Both the position numbers and the translations under genes were made by a program. 64,000 bases of DNA from assembly GCA_019055375.1 (NCBI GenBank), contig JAHQIW010004486.1, forward strand, positions 237,061-301,060, given 5' to 3'. Under the pieces are notes generated by a model, which saw only the letters and a list, made by a program, of their open reading frames with translations, searched no databases and was not told the origin of the DNA. Below are positions 22,625 to 34,935 of this stretch, piece by piece. The DNA is from Parelaphostrongylus tenuis. Lineage: Eukaryota > Nematoda > Chromadorea > Rhabditida > Metastrongylidae. Positions within the stretch are counted from its first letter, which is position 1. Each line of letters opens with the position of its first letter.

Positions 22625-25600
22625 TTAGAGATCTGTTTTGGAATGTTTCGTTGGCAACGGCAATTCACTGTGATTAGGTTCTATTGGCCTTTTCGAAGGA
22701 CAATGACCAAGAGATAACGGCTCTCCTCTACGCAATGTTTCCACGTATTTTTTGACTTTGTCCTTGATTTCAATTCCATTCAAAATTTTCTTCTTGTAGC
22801 ACTCACGTACGGCAGCTCGCATCACATCTTTATACTCCTGCACAGTCATTTCCCTACAAATAAAAGTAAAGAGTCGATTCCACGAAAGAATCATTGCACA
22901 TTATGCAGTGATTCTCGAGTATAACTTTCTATTAACTATAAATTATTTTTGAGCCACGCATGTCGTGTGGTCTGTTGATAAAAGGACTGACTTATAGAGC
23001 CCGATACACGTGTTTTCGACCTTGTAGTCTTGTCAGTCGGGCAGTTACCCTTTCACTAAGAAATTATACAACACTCTGTGTTTGGTGATAAGTTCACTGA
23101 ACATAGAGTGTACAATGTTCGTCATCACTAACTCTTAGTGTGGGGAAGGGGCACCCACAGAGATCAGCAAAAGACGAGAAAGGGTAGCCGCCCGACTGAC
23201 GAGACTGTAAGGTCAAAACACGTGTATCGGGCTCTATAAGTCAGTCCTTTTATCAACAGACCACACGACGTGTGGCTCAAAAATAATTTTGTGGTATATT
23301 GAAATTTGAGCTGTGGTCTTAAATAAACACTTGAGACGAAAGACTTTCTATTAAACTTGGCATAGTTCAATGCGCTAATGTTTGCTATTTAAGCAGTCAA
23401 GAGGCTGTAAAAGGTCAAGATTTAACCAGTACTGGCCGATTTTTCGACGGCTTTGCTTTCTTCAGAAAAGAGAAAGGTCAATTAATAGACCACAAAAATG
23501 AACAGGTCCTCAAGACGATTTCGTCTAGTTTGAAAAAACATAATAACTAGCTAAAAAAGACTTCGCAGAGATCGTGAAATGTGATGTGCCAGAGGAGTTA
23601 CAGAAATGTATTAATTAGCTGGTCGACATGGATGAAAGCTTACATATAATCTTCAAGAGCCTCAAATATTGAGAAAATTCAATTCTATTCTATCGAATGC
23701 CATTCTATAGAGCACGTATTATCGAGAGACTAATCATATGAATAGAGATTATTCTTTTCCTGGTAGAAAATTAGCACAAATGTGATTCCTGCCTACATTT
23801 TTACCGCCTTTTGAATACGGATTCATATGGTGAGAGATTCGAATTCGGTGAAGAGTTGGCTTTGTTTGAAGTGTAAATGTATTCGTTCCAAGAGCGAATA
23901 TAGAAAATGACAAAAAAATAAGACAACGAAGTTTATCTAAATGCGCTACAAAGATAGACATCAATAAATACATCCTACTTACCTTTTATACGGCTTAATT
24001 CCTTCCTTTGCAAAACTATCTATGATTCTGAGGACATCACTAGATTTCTAAAAACAGATTTAAACGAGTTAGTATTCATTCGACATACCTTCATCGGAGC
24101 AATGAGAAACTCACATTATTCCCCTCTTTGGACTCAAATGCTGCCATATCTTCACTTACTACTGGACTAGATTTCGCCAACGGATCAACTGATGAGTTCT
24201 GAAACTCGGACTAAATTGAGCAAGTGGAAAGGTGACGACAGATAAGTAGCTGTCAATCAGGTAAATCATTACTTACTGACACAGAAAAGCCAACATGATA
24301 GGTTGAGGAAAAAGTTCTGAGAAAAAGCTTCTATTTTTTTAGGTGCCAGGCATTTTCTGTGTATTCAGGCTCATTTGAAAGCCCGTTTTCTCCCGCGTTG
24401 ATTGGTATATAATTTATCTACTTATTTCAAGATGGAATTAACAAGCGAGCAGATTAAGCTGTTGATGATGCACGAATGGCTGTTGGGTTCAGATGCAACG
24501 GTGGCAAGTGAATGAATCAATCTGGCTTGGGGCGATGACACAGATGGCAAAAGTACGGTGTGCAGGTGGTTCAAAAAGTTTGACGAAGGTGAAGAAAGTT
24601 TGGGCCGCGTTCAGGTCGTCCAAAAGAAGTTGTCGTCAAGCTGTGCTTGTGGCGACTGAAGAAAATCCCTCCCTGACAACTCGGTCATTCATTTCTTCAA
24701 CAGCAAGAAATCGGAAAACTTATGCTCGCGGAATCGATCTTTTGCCGGAGAAGTGGTAGGAAGTGCTTGAAGTTGAAGGTGAGTACTTTGGCTATTAGTT
24801 TTGCCTTTGTTCGGGTGTAATAGATGCATAAATAAATGTGTTACAAGCGTTTTCTCAGAAATTTTTCCTCAACCTTTTAAGAGAACACGAGAGAACTGAA
24901 TTGCACCCTGAGATACTGGAGACCGTGAGAAATCTATAGATCTCATAGGTAAGGAAATTATGGTTTTTGAGACCATTGATTGAAACCCATTTAGCCTTTT
25001 GTGAACATTTTTTAAATTTGTGATTCAAAGTTTAGTAATACGATTTCAAAAAATAGTCTGCCGTACTAAAACTGATTACTGAATACTAAATCAGAACTGA
25101 ATTCAATGCGCCAGGCACCCACGCTATGATTGGCTGGTTTTCAATGTGCTAAACCACACGAATATAAAAAGCCTCGAGAGGAACAAAAATATACCCACCA
25201 GTGTGACATCAACACCACGACTGAGATCTGAAAAACAATAAAAGTGGCCAAACAACCTTCCTTTTTCTAAATGGAAATGACTTTACAGTACAAAACGTAT
25301 CATGTGCTCACCAGCGACAGCTCTCCTATTAGACTCACCTTTTCTATCACAATCTTCTTGCTCAGACTCTTCATTTCTTAGAACTGCTTTTGAACACCCG
25401 CAACTGAAGTCTTTGTTGGCGTACAGATGACGATCGTTCTTCCGCAAACTTGCCTCATGCGACCCTTGATGAACAACTTTTCCGTCTTTTCTGTCTTCAT
25501 GTGGATCCTTAGTCCGAGTCTTGTGCTCGTGGTGGTGGTGTCTAGTGGTTCATTTCTGGGGAAACACTGCTTTTTTGAATCACACGGTTCTTGATCATGG

Positions 25601-28600
25601 CGTTGATGAAATTCCACATTGACTGATGGAGTTTCGTTTTCGTGATGATTTTTCCGCACTTCTCCACTCTTATTGGAAATAATTTTTTGATTCCGAACTG
25701 AGAATTTTTGGTCCCCTCATATGCGCAGAAGTTGAAGTCGATTGATGTCCTTCATCCGAGACCGATAATCGTTTCGCATCATCCAAATATTTTCCCTAAA
25801 AAAGTCAGTAACTGAGAAATCAAAATGAATATGTTTCATTGAGAGCACAGCTGTATAATAAGTCAAAACTACACAAGATATCACACCTTTGAAGAATTCC
25901 TGACTTTCGTTGGATTTGACAACCCCTCTGACTCCGTCACTATCTTCAAAGAATCAAGTTATGATGAAGATTCATGTTGCTGCAAGACAGGAAAGCATCA
26001 CAATATCCAAAACTTACACCAAGGCGTTCCTTAAGATCCGAAGAAAGTTGATTAGTCTTTTTGATCTTATATTTCTCGAAAGATTTCGTGCTACTAAACC
26101 GATCACCCTAAAATTGACGGTTTTCTTATAATTCGGAATGGCAAAATGAATGGTGGATAGCAATCACCTTAACCGCAAATAATCTTCCTGGAGCCAATGT
26201 TTTCACTTGCTCTGGAATAATCGATCCGAGGAGATCACTGAAACAAATGAATTTCTAATACCTAGTCGAACCGGTAGTAAAGACTATCTCAATGATCACC
26301 AGGAATCAGCAATGGGTTTCTCATCTTTGGCTGTTTCCTTTCGATGGCACAGAGGTTGATCGAAGCGACGAGAGTTCTCAGTGACCAAGCTGAAAAACTA
26401 GATTCCTTTCTTGAATTGGAATTGATGGAAAATTTGTGTATCTCAACTTTTCAATCACTTTAGAAGAGCCACTATATTAATGCGACCAAGAAATGTGCCC
26501 AGAAGCTGAAATGCAATGAGATGTGTAATCCTTTCGACACTGAGATATCCATGTGAAGGGGTTCACCAATAATGCTACACTCACTGGTAAATACCCAATC
26601 ACAAGGAATCACAAGCCAATTCAGAAACAGATTCTCGGCATCAGTGGTGATCAGAAAATCCACAGCATTTGAAATAACTTCCCCTTAAACCTCAAAAAAG
26701 CTCTAGAGACAAGGCTAGTCTAGTACTTACATACACTAAGCCCTGTAAAACACCACAAATTCTAATCACTACTATGGTAATTCAAAACAGATAGAAAGCA
26801 AGCATCTTAAGAGTGAACACAAAAAAAAAACATCAGCACACAGTTCTATCAGCGCCTGTTTTGCCACCACTCTTTCGACGCTACAACACATCAATTTGAC
26901 AGCAACCAACCGTTAACAATTCGGCTTCGTAAAAATGTCGCCAATGAACACAGTTAGCCGACTGACATGGACATATATGTGATCAACATTCTTTTTCTCT
27001 AATCACCTTTTACCGGTGGTATGATGTTATAAATATACCCAATGATGTTGTGTGATGTGCAAAACTTTGACCTCAAGCAGGACTCGAACCCGCATTTCAC
27101 TCTTTGCGATTATTTGTAACACTGTGACACACGCTAAAAAGCTGTTAGATAAGAAAAATTCTTGTCCATCACGCACAAATATATAATATCTGATAGAATA
27201 TTAGTCAGCGTAACTGGGATAACCGTCGATATCGCCTATTAAGCCCAAGCACTGACGGTTGCTTGGTGTTAGATTGACTCGTTTGTAAAGTAGAGTGGTG
27301 CCAAAATAGGAGTCGGTAATGCAACTAGTTAGAACACGCGCCCTCGGAAAAGGTGAGATGCAGGTTCAAGTCTCACCCGATAGCAAAGTTTTTACACATC
27401 ACTTGATATCATTAGGTGTACTTGTAACATCATACCAACGCTATAAAGCGGGAATTTCCTGTCGAACACATAGTCCTTCAATAAAACATTTCAACTTATC
27501 CGCCGGGCTTTCAAGTAGAATCTGTAAGTTTTTTGAGGCGTCAATCAGCACCACACGAATGAGGCACTGGCTCTTTGCGTTTTACAACCATATATATGCC
27601 GATAATTCCCCACATTATTGAGCCAATATGAGGCGATTTATGACAGCACATCGCTCAGTGTGTCAGCCAATGTGCAGTCGCCAGCATCAGGATGCAATGG
27701 TAGAAAACCGTAAAGGATGTTGACATATGAACGATCGTCGTGTATGGAGCGGCACTGCGCAGTGAGGTCATTCAATCGAGCCATGATGTATTCCAGAAGA
27801 CTCGAGTCGAGGCAAACACGAAGACTCACGCCGTGAAAAAAAGTGGCTGTGGACAACCGTCTTGGATTGTCGAAGCTCCTGGGAAAGTGAAGATAAGGGA
27901 ACAACCATATAGAATTAGACAGCTCCATGCAAACTCAATAGTCCGGAAAAACTATAGCTAATTCTGTCGAGTCTTATGAAATTTGGTTCTCAACACCTAT
28001 CGTACCATACGGTCAATGTGGTATTCGTGTGGTATGATAATTTCCGTCAGAAACTTCTTTTTTTAATCCCTCACGATTCTTCCCACATTTTGTTAGACAA
28101 GCAATAGAGGGGCGATTCGAAAACAATTAGTTTGCACCATTCCTGATTGACGACCACTAAATAAATACTAATTTCGATACGACATAGTGATTAGGCGGTA
28201 TGTTAGGTGTTAGCAGGTGTGTTAGTATCAAAGTGAGTCGAGGGAACAGAAGTAGGCTCGTAACATTTCGTAGAAGCTTCAAATGGAACAAACACATCGA
28301 CGAAAATGCCAACATGTCAAGAACGAGGATGAGATCTATGACCAGTAGTTCTCGAGTAGTTCGATTATATCCATAAATGCGCGATCGTACTAGGAAGCAT
28401 TTGAGTGACTTTGAAGGGGCAAAGTAAAGCCGCAAGAGAATTCGCAGTCACTCACTTCAATTCAGTTCGAAATTTGGAAACTAATTAGATGAATATATCA
28501 GTTGCATTATAATTATTATTATTAAATTATTTATAGCAATCACTAGCGAGCAATTATAGCGAACAAAACAGAGAATATATTCACTCACGAATCGACAACT

Positions 28601-31600
28601 GGTTCTAGTTCTGCACCAAGTAATGAGAGTCGCGCCACAGGTTCGCGGGGTACACCACGTCGTGATTTCATAGTAACCAACGGGTCTTCCACTTTCACAG
28701 GTCGCTTACTCTTCAGCCTACTTCGAACATTCTGCAAAAACCTCCATGAAGGCAGTTCCGACTAAGCAATGACTTCATTGCGAATGGGCTATACTACGGT
28801 TGTATTACAATTTCTCTAGAGCATAGAGTAATTGAACTGAGTGCGCAAAAACTGCGCTTTTTCTGTATGAAACCCGTCATAGAGTTGACTTTAACCTATA
28901 GTTCCGAGATTTTAGACTCCAGAGTTTTCGATATTGAAAAAGTTACTATAACCGTCAAAGAATTACTTTAGTACGCCGCCGTTTCCCCTTCGCAGATTTC
29001 TTCGGTGATTTTCTCGTTTTCGTTGCTTTTTTTTAAGACTTTTTTCACACGCCTCTTCTTCTTAATCCTCTTCACGCTGCAATAACAGTGCAAAGTGTTC
29101 TAATGCAGTAACATGGTAATTCACTAACACAAAAATTGCCGAATAGTTATAGGTACATTACCTGGGTAACGATGAAACTTCATATGGCACGTCCAAGCCT
29201 ACGTCATTCAAAACTCGCGCATCGTTCGTCAAAGAACACATTCGTTTTCTTCCTACAACGCTCTCATTGATGAATACATACGCATGAAAACAGAGTAAAA
29301 CAACAATAAGACCATACTTCATTTGAAGCTACGGATTCGCTGTCTTCTTCCTCTTCTTCTTCTTCATAGTCCTTCTTCACTTGTGCTGCTTCCATTATCG
29401 TATTCCCTGTAAGTTGAACGATAAAAAGTACTATAGTATTAACCCTTTCAAGAACCACATGCTACGTTCCGCATCAAGTCGCGCGGCGTCAAACCTCATT
29501 CAGCTACTGTGATGGCGGCGCCGCATCTCGTGGAAATGCAGGCGCAGACAGCTAGGCATGCATGCACAGACATGCAGATGCTGCCTGTCTGCGACTGCGC
29601 AAGCGACGTGTGCGACGCCGCCTCCTTATCATCAGGTGGTCTTCAAAGGCTTAACACATCGAAGAACATGATTTGTGGCCATGTAATGGAGTTGCGTAAT
29701 TTTGCTAGGCATTTATGCAGCCATAAATAAAGAAATAAATAATGATGCATACATAGAAAAAACTAGCCAACCCCCATCTTACAACGGAGTACATTTTTAA
29801 TAGAGTGACTGCTTTGTAAATGTTAGGACGAACTCCTTATACACGACCCGCCATCAAACTATACTGCGCTCATCTCAGCACTTCTTGCATTGAACTCTCT
29901 TCCTCGCATTCATCCTCTACAAAGGTCTAGGAATATTTGACGTGTTGTTTCGGCTAATGCTTGAGACGATTTTTCTTGAAATCTTTTAAGTTAATTAGAG
30001 CTAAAACATTCCCATGTGGCCGCCAGTCGATTGATCGCAAGAGAAACTCGGGGTAAGAAATTCAACCAGCGCCTTGCTCACCTTCTCCTGATACGCTGCA
30101 CTACTAAATACAGTGCAATCCCGTTCGCAGGACAGAGAGATTCGTTAAATTATCGGGAAGAGTAATAGTGCTATTGTTATGACTTGTAATTGGTCAAAAA
30201 GGCAAGTGTCACATTGGCAGCAATTCAAAATGTAAAAGAAATGCACTACCTCTCCAAGCATCAGCTTGACCGAGCCTCAAAGCCCTTTGGGACATGGTAA
30301 AGTGACAAAAGACCACCAAGCCATCAGCCGGCCACATTATTCCAACAAAACACGACGCCTGCCCATGTGATGACAACGTGGGAACGCCCTTAACCCTTTT
30401 GGGACCTGTGAACCCACGACTTTTGCATCTTAACTGGCAACTCTGGTCGGTCTGCTCCGTCCCCCTGCGTCTCGCCCAGCGCCCCGTTGTTAGACGCAGC
30501 CACCTAAGGATCAGAGATGCGGAGAAGGTGAAACAGACCGTCCGAAGTTGCCGGTTAGAGTATCCAAAGATTTCAAGGGACCAATCGACTACCTAGCATT
30601 TAAGAACGTCAGTAGGTGACCAAAAATTCTTCAGCAGCAGCCAAATCAAGAAAGCGAAAGATGTCAGGCTGTATTAGTTTCCGATGGGATCAAAACGAAT
30701 GAAAGTGATAAGGTACTATCACGTGTGAAGCCGAGTTTGCATGGAATAAATACGTAAGTTGCCTTATCTACATCTACCTATAGATAGGCTGGTCCTAATA
30801 GGAACTACTATAACGTTCAGAGCCAGAGCAGTTTTGAGCACAAAGCAGAACTTTTTGAATTAATCTCATAATCAATATTTGAGCCAACATGCCATGTGGC
30901 CTGTTATGGGCTCGTGTAAAGACTGGGACAACGTGTTTTCGGCCTTGACAGCCTTGTCAATCGAGCAGGCCCTTCGTCTTTAGCCAATTCTCTCGTAGTT
31001 TCCTACTACAAAGAGGTAGACGACATCGAACGATTTAAACTGCCCTCAAGTAAAATGAATCACTATATCGGCAGTTTGCATACTCGATTGTTCCTGGCTG
31101 GTATTTTTAATATTTTATACCGTTGTTCCGTTGTTATATAAAGAATAAAGCTCTCGGCGTTGATCAATCCCTGAGGATGCACCATGCATTCGACTTCAAT
31201 TTTTAACTTCGTTTGAGGTGATTGAATGCATATCTGGCCTTTAACAATGACTCGCGGTGGCCTCCCGCTTAACCGAGTCAGTGGCTGGTTATGCTTCCAG
31301 ACAGTCTAAGACCAGTCTCATACCAATTTACCAACCCGGAGGGATGGATGGCTTGGTGAGCCATGAGCGCGAGATCGGAACGATTTTTTTCGACAATCAT
31401 GTCCCGATTGTTATATATATTTCAAAAATCCAGCCATGAACAATAGTGTACAACACTGCCGATCAAGTGATCTATTCGCTTGACGGCAGTGTAAAACATT
31501 CGCGCCTACTCTAATTGGAACGCCTAAAGAAAATTGGCTAAAGACGAAGGGCCTGCCCGACTGACGAGGCCGCCAAGGCCGAAACACGAGTATTGGACTG

Positions 31601-32638
31601 TCCGAGAGCCCATAGCAGATCTTATGACATGTTGGCTTAAGTAATAATTATGAGATTTATTCAAATTTGAGCGTAGTCTTGACAGAACACTTGAAATAAG
31701 TGGTATAACATTTTGAAATTTACATGCAAACTTGAAGAAAGCCTTTACAATGTCGACTTCGCGCCAGTATTCGGCGAACCCTCTCTGCCAGCGCCGTCCT
31801 CTGTACGAGTCGGGTTGTGCGAGCAGACGGCATTGAACGACTCGTCGACGGTCTAGCCATACGGGATGCTTCGGCACTGTGGGCAGAAACCACTGTTCTG
31901 ATGTCGGCACCGAATCCAGAGGTGGCGTCAAACAGTACGTGTGAAAACTACAAAAGCAATGATTTCAGGCATATACGGTGGTGGTACGTTCTTAGATAGC
32001 TACAAAAAGATTGAAAATACAGTGATTGTTTCATATTGAATATCGTTACAAGCAATTCCGTTTTCTAAAAATCTGGAGATCAATCAATGTACATCTAAAA
32101 CAGACTTAACATGAAATTTATACTTTACCGCTATTTTGTCACTTATGATTTGTTATAGGTGTTGAGATTGCGAGTGGTATACAAAACTTCGGACCTCAGT
32201 GAGAATGGAAAAAAAGTGTTCTATGTATACCTGCGGCTAGTGCTATCATTACACTATACATATACATGTTAGCAACCAGTGATAACGGGTTTCGTCATGT
32301 AAGTAAAAGAGGCACTGAACCCAGCTAAGTTGATAGCTACCGATATATACATTATATGTGTATACATACGTAGATGTGTACATATGTACGTATATATATA
32401 CATACGTATATATATGTAAACATATATATATATAGATATGAATGCTTGCATACATATGCATGTGCATGATAATGTACGTAAATACATACACATATGTGCA
32501 TATGTACATATATATATATATATATATATTTATAAATCTAATATTTACATGATTGTCTATATTATATATATATATTATATGAATGCACTAAAAGCTCGTT
32601 TGAGCTGATGTGATATATACATATATATATACATATAT

Positions 32639-32687
<49 letters not shown>

Positions 32688-33183
32688 CACCTGATATCAC
32701 CTGATATCGTACTGCTGCGCCGTGTGATCGTCGGTGACTCGAGCGGTACCAGCACACTGTCCATTTTTCCCTATTCGCTGCAAGAGTAGCCCAGTGGCGT
32801 CCTCCTCCTTTAGGGATGCTGAGCATCCTATCTTTCTTCTATCGCTTTCGTGGAGAATCGGACCAACGGTCTATAATTATATACTAAGCATGTCTCGCTT
32901 GATCAATCCTGAGGATGCGCATGCATTCGACTCAATTTTTGACTTCGTTTGAGGTGATTGAATGCACATCTGGCCTTTACAATGACTCGCGGTGGCATTC
33001 CGCTAGAAGCCGAGTCAGTGCTGCTATCCTCCCAACATCTGAGACCTGTCTGGTACCAATTAACCGACCCCGGAGGGATGTGGCTTGGTGAGCCATGAGC
33101 GCGAGATCGAACCAGTGACCTCTGTGCGACGCAGGGCCCTCTAACCCTGCCCACATGCGCTCTATATAGATATATAACATATT

Positions 33184-33220
<37 letters not shown>

Positions 33221-33477
33221 TTTCTTTACCACTGTTGTAGCACAGTTGTGATTTGACCCAAGGGAAGTAGCGAAATTTTCAAGCGAAAAATTTACTCATT
33301 TAACGAGATAAAGCTTTGATTGTGTGACCAAATGAAAGAAAGTATAAAAACTTCGAATATAAGACAAGAATCGAACCAGCATCTCACCCTTTCCCGGAGA
33401 GCTCCCAACAAGGGTGAGATGGTGGTTCGATTACCGCCTGAGGTCCACGGTTTTGCACGCCGGTCAACATTATTGAG

Positions 33478-33511
<34 letters not shown>

Positions 33512-34586
33512 CATATATATATACATACATACTTGGTCGTGTAGGCAAATTCAACTTATTAAACCTGCTGCGTTGCAGAGAAACGATCTTCTCAAGATAT
33601 AAGCATAGCGTTCGAATCAGCAAACCTGTGCTATTAAATGATTACAAGTAGTCTAAAAAAGAGCTCTGTCTGGCGAGAAATGTGCGCGCCTGAGGTTACT
33701 TTATTTTGGATTTTAGAGCGTTTTAAAAGGGTGTTTTGAAAAACAAGCAACATAAGACTACAGTCAGAAATTTCAGCTTCAAATGATCACTAACGTCCTA
33801 CGAAAAATCCCTGTCCAGCAAATGAGGTCGGTTTTAAATATGTTTCCCCTTGACCCAAAAGTACCTGCCTATGTATATATGTACATATGTAAGTAATATG
33901 TATGTATATGTATAAACATCGACATATATACGTGTGTACATACATGTATGTACATATATACTTGTACACATATACATATTTATCTGTAACATCATCCGAC
34001 CGCCAAAATCGGTTAAGAAAAGAATTTTGCTGATCTCATATAGAAGAAAGTAGTCAACTGGAAATTAACTCCACGAAACATAGTTCGAAATTTATCCATA
34101 ATGAGAACTTCCCCACGAAAAACGTACCCTTTGTCGCACTGGTCACATATTAAAAGTAGTTCTTCGTCCATTCCACCAGAACAAATTTCGCACATTGTAA
34201 AGTCAAGCGGGTTCGCCTCTTCGAATGGCTACACGACCATTAAAATACAAATTTCATTCTATGTTCACAGCAAAAGTACAACGGCCTCCTTACCTCAGCC
34301 TCCTTGGGAGGCTCCATCTTTTGTACCTTGCATAATATTGGCTTCGTTGCAACTATTTTGTACGAGTAGATTGCACCGAATGTGGAGCGACATGATGGAC
34401 AACTTAGGCGCAACTAAAACAAGAAGTACTGATAGTGTCTCGGAGATAAGTAAATAAACAAGACCTTCGACCACTCAGTCAAACATTCCAATCGAATCTA
34501 TGCTGACAGCCTTCTGGTCGCGAGAACTCTTCATCCATTGCGCATAGACAGATGGGGCACACATCATCACAGGATGATGGTGACAT
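22625..34586 (-). CDS. phrf1-like: PHRF1-like RING and PHD finger protein, with lesions
   Basis: The domain order RING, PHD, basic region and a conserved C-terminal domain is that of PHRF1, a nuclear ubiquitin ligase linked to RNA polymerase II. Exons: 34586-34465 (start; RING CPIC, CQH), 34413-34294 (CPSC), 34228-34128 (PHD CEIC, CDQC) and 31947-31749 (rest of the PHD, YCLTPPLDSVP). Further exons are 29406-29318 (acidic), 29252-29162, 29076-28967 (Lys/Arg-rich), 28731-28589 (ARLSLLGAELEPV), 26236-about 26165, 26107-26018, 25979-25887, 25795-25339, 24198-24115, 24047-23983 and 22853-22625. The last encodes MTVQEYKDVMRAAVREC, the SCAF1/PHRF1-type C-terminal block. Lesions: one base missing in the RING at the fourth-ligand region (near 34485); one extra base before the PHD CPQC and a TAG soon after (near 31875 and 31850); an 8-A run that shifts the frame (near 29030); a TAA near 25950; frame breaks in 25795-25339. 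It is either a decaying gene or uncorrected sequence. Confidence 0.75.
22945..23290. mobile_element. foldback element, family G (complete copy)
   Basis: Two arms of about 120 bases are near-perfect inverted repeats: 'ttttgagccacgcatgtcg...gggcagttacccttt' at 22948-23054 and its reverse complement ending 'acgtgtggctcaaaa' at 23282. The centre (23060-23160) is itself partly inverted. Other copies are at 30880, 36860, 43380, 47440, 53795, 55690 and 57550. It has no coding capacity and is a MITE-like element in a PHRF1-like intron. Confidence 0.75.
24295..24882 (+). mobile_element. short mariner derivative with terminal inverted repeats
   Basis: The ends carry the mariner-type inverted repeat: TAGGTTGAGGAAAAAGTTC at 24299 and TTTTTCCTCAACCTTTTA near 24862-24880. 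Inside, an ATG at 24432 opens MELTSEQIKLLMMHEWLLGS, the transposase N-terminal domain, with a stop soon after and a frameshift. The catalytic domain is absent. It lies in a PHRF1-like intron. Confidence 0.8.
27020..27450. repeat. pair of tRNA-like repeats in opposite orientation
   Basis: A minus-strand body at 27055-27140 (AGGACTCGAACCCGC on plus) faces a plus-strand body at 27310-27383 (GGTAATGCAACTAG, then AGGTTCAAGTCTC). Both end in 'gtaacatcata' tails. The A boxes are degraded compared with the 6.5 and 22.2 kb copies. Confidence 0.5.
27600..28580. other. intron sequence with overlapping short frames, nothing identified
   Basis: Open frames overlap on both strands at 27638-27961 (96 codons minus, 73 codons plus). 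Neither shows a family motif, splice context or a partner exon, and neither fits the phase of the surrounding PHRF1-like gene. The rest of the stretch holds nothing recognisable. Confidence 0.3.
29840..30080. repeat. dispersed repeat, family 4
   Basis: 'gcgctcatctcagcacttc...cctcgcattcatcctc...gacgtgttgtttcggct' matches copies near 8150 and 15295. It lies in the PHRF1-like intron between the PHD exon and the acidic exon. Confidence 0.4.
30340..30600. repeat. GC-rich foldback fragment (CCCTT-ended family)
   Basis: 'aacccttttgggacctgtgaaccc', then 'tctggtcggtctgctcc', then 'ggtgaaacagaccg' matches one arm of the foldbacks at 34630-34935 and 44510-44835. The elements begin and end with AACCCTT/AAGGGTT-like sequence. 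Confidence 0.45.
30880..31660. mobile_element. foldback element, family G, split by a SINE
   Basis: The left arm is 30885-31110 ('gagccaacatgccatgtgg...gttcctggctgg') and the right arm is 31430-31645 ('ccagccatgaacaatag...catgttggctta'). Between them lies a family-2 SINE (31143-31385), so the SINE inserted into an existing foldback. The element sits beside the PHD exon of the PHRF1-like gene. Confidence 0.7.
31143..31385 (-). mobile_element. tRNA-derived SINE, family 2, head-truncated
   Basis: The body from 'aaagctctcggcgttgatc' to 'gagccatgagcgcgagatcg' matches the copies at 7820 and 32880 closely. The tRNA-like head beyond the B-box region is missing. It lies inside the family-G foldback. 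Confidence 0.65.
32340..32695. repeat. TA/TACA-rich microsatellite
   Basis: About 350 bases of TA, TATG and TACA repeats, including about 19 uninterrupted TA units near 32650. Long frames here are only repeat translations. Confidence 0.9.
32697..32865 (-). mobile_element. RTE 3'-end fragment
   Basis: The minus strand carries the RTE C-terminus (HWATLAANREKWTVCWY) and the tail 'gatatcaggtgatatcagg' next to the TA tract. The sequence matches 63322-63500 and 62010-62180. It has small deletions throughout. Confidence 0.75.
32880..33165 (-). mobile_element. tRNA-derived SINE, family 2
   Basis: The body runs from 'tcgcttgatcaatcctgag' to 'cgagatcgaaccagtgacc', then the tRNA-like head (minus strand GCGCATGTGGGCAGGGTTAG, with small deletions). 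It is immediately next to the RTE fragment at 32697-32865. Confidence 0.7.
33178..33225. repeat. TA microsatellite
   Basis: A run of about 20 TA units directly after the family-2 SINE head. Confidence 0.85.
33350..33535. repeat. tRNA-like repeat remnant (palindromic) plus TA tract
   Basis: 33370-33410 is a minus-strand B-box/anticodon part (AATCGAACCAGCATCTCACC). It meets a plus-strand counterpart, AGGGTGAGATGGTGGTTCGATTACC, at 33413-33440, then the type-B right end. A TA tract follows at 33480-33530. The A boxes are lost. Confidence 0.5.
33570..33990. repeat. dispersed foldback fragment and TA/CATA microsatellite
   Basis: 33570-33850 carries 'gctgcgttgcagagaaacg', 'ggcgagaaa' and an inverted 'cagtcagaaatttcag...gatcactaacgtcc...tgtccagcaaatga' arm, related to 12630-13345. 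33870-33990 is a run of ATAC/TATG repeats. Confidence 0.5.
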
Positions 34587-34629
34587 ATTGATATCCACCT
34601 TAACCAATGAAATGCATATCTCTGAGCGT

Positions 34630-34935
34630 AACCATTTCGAAACCGTGGACCCACCCCTCCGCATCCCTAACCCCAGCGCGGGAATGTGCTGGATGTGTTG
34701 TTGTATCATTTCAATTGTATTATTCTTATTACTTTCCTACTCAAAACAATATAATCTGGTAATTTTAGATATTTAGGAAATAAGAACAATGGTACAACTG
34801 AAACAATACAATATTACATCCAGTGCGTCCCCACATTGGAGATTAGACATGCAGAGGAGATGGAGCAGACCGTCCAGCTCGCCACGCTGGGGGTCAAAGA
34901 CGCAGCGGTGGGTCCGCGGTCCTCAGAGGGTTAAA
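34630..34935. mobile_element. foldback element, CCCTT-ended family
   Basis: The left arm 'accgtggacccacccctccgcatccctaacc' (34640-34675) and right arm 'atgcagaggagatggagcagacc...gtgggtccgcggtcctcagagggtt' (34850-34935) are inverted relatives. The related 44510-44835 has the same plan. It lies just upstream of the PHRF1-like start codon, between that gene and the GPS2-like gene. Confidence 0.6.

Noticed and set aside
32249..32826. Tyr/Ile-rich peptides of 70-86 codons
   Set aside because: They are translations of TA/TACA microsatellite. The same holds for frames at 2429-2617, 39936-40157 and 62440-62779.
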